Of a stretch of DNA of 16,369 nucleotides, positions 14,376-16,369 are shown piece after piece (position 1 is the stretch's first letter; each line of letters starts with the position of its first letter). Origin of the DNA: Natronohydrobacter sp. (GTDB lineage: Bacteria > Pseudomonadota > Alphaproteobacteria > Rhodobacterales > Rhodobacteraceae). Both the position numbers and the translations under genes were made by a program. Where the stretch lies: contig SKRP01000248.1 in NCBI GenBank assembly GCA_007118445.1, forward strand, positions 1 to 16,369, given 5' to 3'. The notes under the pieces are model-generated. The model was not told the DNA's origin, made no database searches, and saw only the letters and a program-made list of their open reading frames with translations.

Positions 14376-15401
14376 ATGAGCAATGCATTGACCGACATGC
14401 TGGCCAGCCGGGACTGGATTCTGGCCGATGGGGCGACTGGAACCAATCTGTTCAATATGGGGCTGGCCTCGGGTGATGCGCCGGAACTGTGGAATGCCGA
14501 CCAGCCCGACAAGATTCGCGCGCTCTACAGCAGCGCGGTCGAGGCCGGGTCGGATCTGTTCCTGACCAATACATTCGGCGGCAATGCCAGCCGGTTGAAG
14601 CTGCACAGCGCGGAAAACCGCGTGCAGGAACTGAACCGTCTGGGCGCGGAACTGGGGCGCGACGTGGCGGATGCGTCCGGGCGCAAGATCGTGGTCGCAG
14701 GCTCGGTCGGCCCCACAGGCGAGATCATGGCCCCGATGGGCAGCCTGACCCATGAACTGGCCGTCGAGATGTTCCATGAACAGGCCGAAGGGCTGAAAGC
14801 GGGCGGCGCGGATGTGCTCTGGGTCGAGACGATCTCGGCCCCGGAAGAATACAAGGCCGCCTGTGAAGCGGCTGCACTGGCCGGAATGCCCTGGTGCGGC
14901 ACGATGAGCTTCGACACCGCCGGGCGCACGATGATGGGCGTGACTTCGGCGGCCATGGCGCAGATGGTGGGCAAGCTGAAACACGCGCCGCTGGCATTTG
15001 GCGCGAATTGCGGGGTGGGTGCATCGGATCTGCTGCGGACCGTGCTGGGCTTTGTCGAGTCCGGCAGTGACCTGCCGATCATCGCCAAGGGCAATGCGGG
15101 CATCCCGAAATATCATGACGGCCATATCCATTACGACGGCACGCCCGATCTGATGGCCGATTACGCAGTGCTGGCGCGCGATTGCGGCGCGCGCATCATC
15201 GGCGGCTGTTGCGGCACCATGCCCGAGCATCTGCGCGCCATGCGCGACGCGCTGGAAACCCGCGCCCCCGGCCCGCGCCCGACGCTCGAGCAGATCCAGG
15301 CCGCGCTGGGAGGCTTCTCTTCGGCTGTGGATGGCACCGAGACCGATGGCACAGCACCGGTCTCGCGCCGCCCCCGCGCGGGTGGGCGTCGCCGCAACTA
15401 A
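14376..15401 (+). CDS. Homocysteine S-methyltransferase family protein (betaine-homocysteine methyltransferase-like; probable homocysteine subunit of a split methionine synthase)
   Basis: A 341-residue cytoplasmic enzyme of the homocysteine methyltransferase (Pfam S-methyl_trans) fold. It carries DGATGTNLF near the start (18-26) and the three zinc ligands: Cys212 (GANCGVG) and Cys278/Cys279 (GGCCGT). These bind and activate homocysteine. Similar proteins are usually named betaine-homocysteine methyltransferase. However, the next gene encodes a corrinoid protein, so here the methyl donor is more likely methylcobalamin, as in the first domain of MetH. After residue 300 there is a non-family tail ending in a very basic stretch (SRRPRAGGRRRN). 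The start is the ATG at 14376, with GGAAAGG and CAGGA before it; an upstream in-frame ATG (14325) adds a non-family leader. No SAM riboswitch was recognised in the 123 bp upstream. Confidence 0.88.
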   Translation: MSNALTDMLASRDWILADGATGTNLFNMGLASGDAPELWNADQPDKIRALYSSAVEAGSDLFLTNTFGGNASRLKLHSAENRVQELNRLGAELGRDVADASGRKIVVAGSVGPTGEIMAPMGSLTHELAVEMFHEQAEGLKAGGADVLWVETISAPEEYKAACEAAALAGMPWCGTMSFDTAGRTMMGVTSAAMAQMVGKLKHAPLAFGANCGVGASDLLRTVLGFVESGSDLPIIAKGNAGIPKYHDGHIHYDGTPDLMADYAVLARDCGARIIGGCCGTMPEHLRAMRDALETRAPGPRPTLEQIQAALGGFSSAVDGTETDGTAPVSRRPRAGGRRRN

Positions 15402-15493
15402 GACAAAAGGTCGCGGCAATGCTGGCCCATGTCGCAATTGAGACAGTCGGAATCCTGAATCTGGAAGAAAGCACAGAGTAGTTTCAGATTATC

Positions 15494-15507
15494 GACCCTG
15501 CGGGGTC
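15494..15507 (+). other. Small hairpin before the corrinoid-protein ribosome binding site
   Basis: GACCC (15494-15498) and GGGTC (15503-15507) pair around a 4-nt loop, 7 nt before the GAAGGA ribosome binding site of the corrinoid-protein gene. It is short, and a regulatory role is only a possibility. Confidence 0.25.
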
Positions 15508-15527
15508 TGGCCGTGAAGGAAAGTGCC

Positions 15528-16226
15528 ATGTCCGACGACGAAATCATCCTTTCTGAACTTGCCGATGACGAACTCGTCGAGCAGATGATGGACGATCTCT
15601 ATGACGGGATGAAGGACGAGATAGAAGAGGCGGTCAGAATCCTGCTCGAACGCGGCTGGACCCCCTATGACATCCTGACCAAGGCGCTCGTCGCGGGCAT
15701 GACCATTGTCGGGCATGATTTCCGCGATGGTATCCTGTTCGTGCCCGAAGTGCTGCTGGCCGCCAATGCAATGAAAGCGGGCATGGCGATCCTGAAACCG
15801 CTGCTGGTGGAAACCGGTGCCCCGCGCATGGGCAAGATGGTCATCGGCACGGTCAAGGGCGACATCCATGACATCGGCAAGAACCTTGTCGCGATGATGA
15901 TGGAAGGGGCCGGGTTCGAAGTGGTCGATATCGGCATCAATAACGCGGTCGAGGCCTATCTGGAGGCGCTCGAGACCGAGCAGCCCGATATTCTGGGCAT
16001 GTCCGCCCTGCTGACCACCACCATGCCCTATATGAAAGTGGTGATCGACACGTTGGTCGCGCAGGGCAAGCGCGACGACTATATCGTGCTGGTGGGCGGT
16101 GCGCCGCTGAATGACGAATTCGGCCGCGCCATCGGGGCAGATGCCTATTGCCGCGACGCGGCTGTGGCGGTCGAGACCGCGAAGGAATATGTGGCGCGCA
16201 AGCATAACCAGATGGCGGCTGGCTGA
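15528..16226 (+). CDS. Corrinoid (cobalamin)-binding methyl-transfer protein
   Basis: A 232-residue cytoplasmic protein with the two-part layout of corrinoid carriers: an N-terminal helical cap (about 1-95, like MetH B12-binding domain I) and a C-terminal B12-binding Rossmann fold (about 100-225). The cobalt-ligating motif is GDIHDIGKNL, with His114 as lower ligand (Asp112, Gly117). The GMSALLTTTM (157-166) and VLVGGAPL (187-194) stretches line the corrin pocket in the family. It would carry the methyl group to the homocysteine methyltransferase encoded 126 bp upstream. The start is the ATG at 15528, with GAAGGA at 7 nt; a GTG five codons earlier falls within that ribosome binding site region and is less likely. 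The methyl-donor domain (pterin-binding) and the reactivation protein are not in this window. It could instead serve a methylamine or O-demethylase system. Confidence 0.9.
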   Translation: MSDDEIILSELADDELVEQMMDDLYDGMKDEIEEAVRILLERGWTPYDILTKALVAGMTIVGHDFRDGILFVPEVLLAANAMKAGMAILKPLLVETGAPRMGKMVIGTVKGDIHDIGKNLVAMMMEGAGFEVVDIGINNAVEAYLEALETEQPDILGMSALLTTTMPYMKVVIDTLVAQGKRDDYIVLVGGAPLNDEFGRAIGADAYCRDAAVAVETAKEYVARKHNQMAAG

Positions 16227-16240
16227 GGCACAGGCGCGGC

Positions 16241-16251
16241 GCAAGATGAAA
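16241..16251 (+). repeat. 3'-end motif core after the corrinoid-protein gene
   Basis: GCAAGATGAAA begins 14 nt after the corrinoid-protein stop, in sense orientation, and runs straight into the terminator hairpin. The same core follows ccdA, dctD and the dehydrogenase gene. The GAGTATTT part is absent here. Confidence 0.5.
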
Positions 16252-16280
16252 GGGCAGACCGCGCGACGGTCTGCCCTTTT
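16249..16280 (+). terminator. Rho-independent terminator after the corrinoid-protein gene
   Basis: A perfect 12-bp stem (AAAGGGCAGACC, 16249-16260, with its complement 16268-16279) has a 7-nt loop and runs into TTTTGTTAT. It ends the plus-strand block of genes. It may also act on the convergent minus-strand gene, although the T-run is weaker on that side. Confidence 0.9.
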
Positions 16281-16327
16281 GTTATCGACTTATCCCTGCT
16301 GGTGCATTCTGCAAGGCAAGGCACCGC

Positions 16328-16369
16328 TCAATCGACGAAGGCCTTTTCCACCACATATTCCGCAGGCTC
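16328..16369 (-). CDS. C-terminal end of a convergent gene (partial, product not recognised)
   Basis: The last 13 codons of an open frame on the minus strand read EPAEYVVEKAFVD and then TGA (16328-16330). The frame fits a convergent gene ending 47 bp beyond the terminator. Thirteen residues are too few to name a family. Confidence 0.5.
   Translation of the reverse strand, partial: EPAEYVVEKAFVD

Noticed and set aside
13413..15437. A 674-codon minus-strand open frame opposite the methyltransferase genes
   Set aside because: Antisense to two well-supported genes, with shadow-type composition.

Overview
The window is a GC-rich, gene-dense piece of chromosome from an alphaproteobacterium, almost certainly a member of the Rhodobacterales (Rhodobacteraceae). 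The evidence is the set of protein families. They include a class II (adenosylcobalamin) ribonucleotide reductase, RNase E with an acidic insert in its S1 domain and a GWW tail, and a DctB/DctD pair whose DctD lacks the GAFTGA loop. They also include the DUF1476/zeta F1-ATPase inhibitor next to purC-purS, and a homocysteine methyltransferase paired with a separate corrinoid protein. No IS element, phage gene, tRNA, rRNA or CRISPR array was seen.

Layout. 1-1433 (minus) is the N-terminal two-thirds of nrdJ, running off the left edge. It diverges from a DUF1489 gene (1539-1967, plus) across a 105-bp gap that reads as two back-to-back promoters. ccdA (2006-2758, minus) follows, then rne (2887-5961, minus). 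Upstream of rne lie 670 bp without a convincing gene, holding an AT-rich candidate promoter and a run of inverted repeats that look like a structured 5' leader. Next come the two-component genes dctD (6632-7963) and dctB (8045-9808), both minus. They are preceded by a purine block on the minus strand: purC (12067-12828), purS (11810-12049), an MDR-family zinc dehydrogenase (10683-11720) lodged between purS and purQ, and purQ (9867-10538). On the plus strand, divergent from purC, are the zeta/DUF1476 gene (12995-13306), a zinc-ribbon SAM methyltransferase (13338-14252), a homocysteine methyltransferase (14376-15401) and a corrinoid-binding protein (15528-16226). A rho-independent terminator follows, and then the last codons of a convergent minus-strand gene.

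How the genes relate. purC, purS and purQ serve de novo purine synthesis (PurQ and PurS are two parts of a three-part FGAM synthase whose PurL lies elsewhere). The methyltransferase/corrinoid pair probably forms part of a split cobalamin-dependent methionine synthase. With nrdJ, this means two of the systems here depend on B12. DctB/DctD would sense and respond to C4-dicarboxylates, but the transporter genes are not in the window.

The most interesting signals are these: a DctD lacking the exact six-residue GAFTGA element and carrying a swapped Walker B Asp/Glu; the probable split methionine synthase; the structured 5' leader of rne; a short motif (core GCAAGATGAA) found in sense orientation just after the stop codons of four unrelated genes; and two genes (DUF1489 and dctB) whose only good start codon lies where transcription should begin, implying leaderless mRNAs. 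Nothing here looks like a wholly new multi-gene system.
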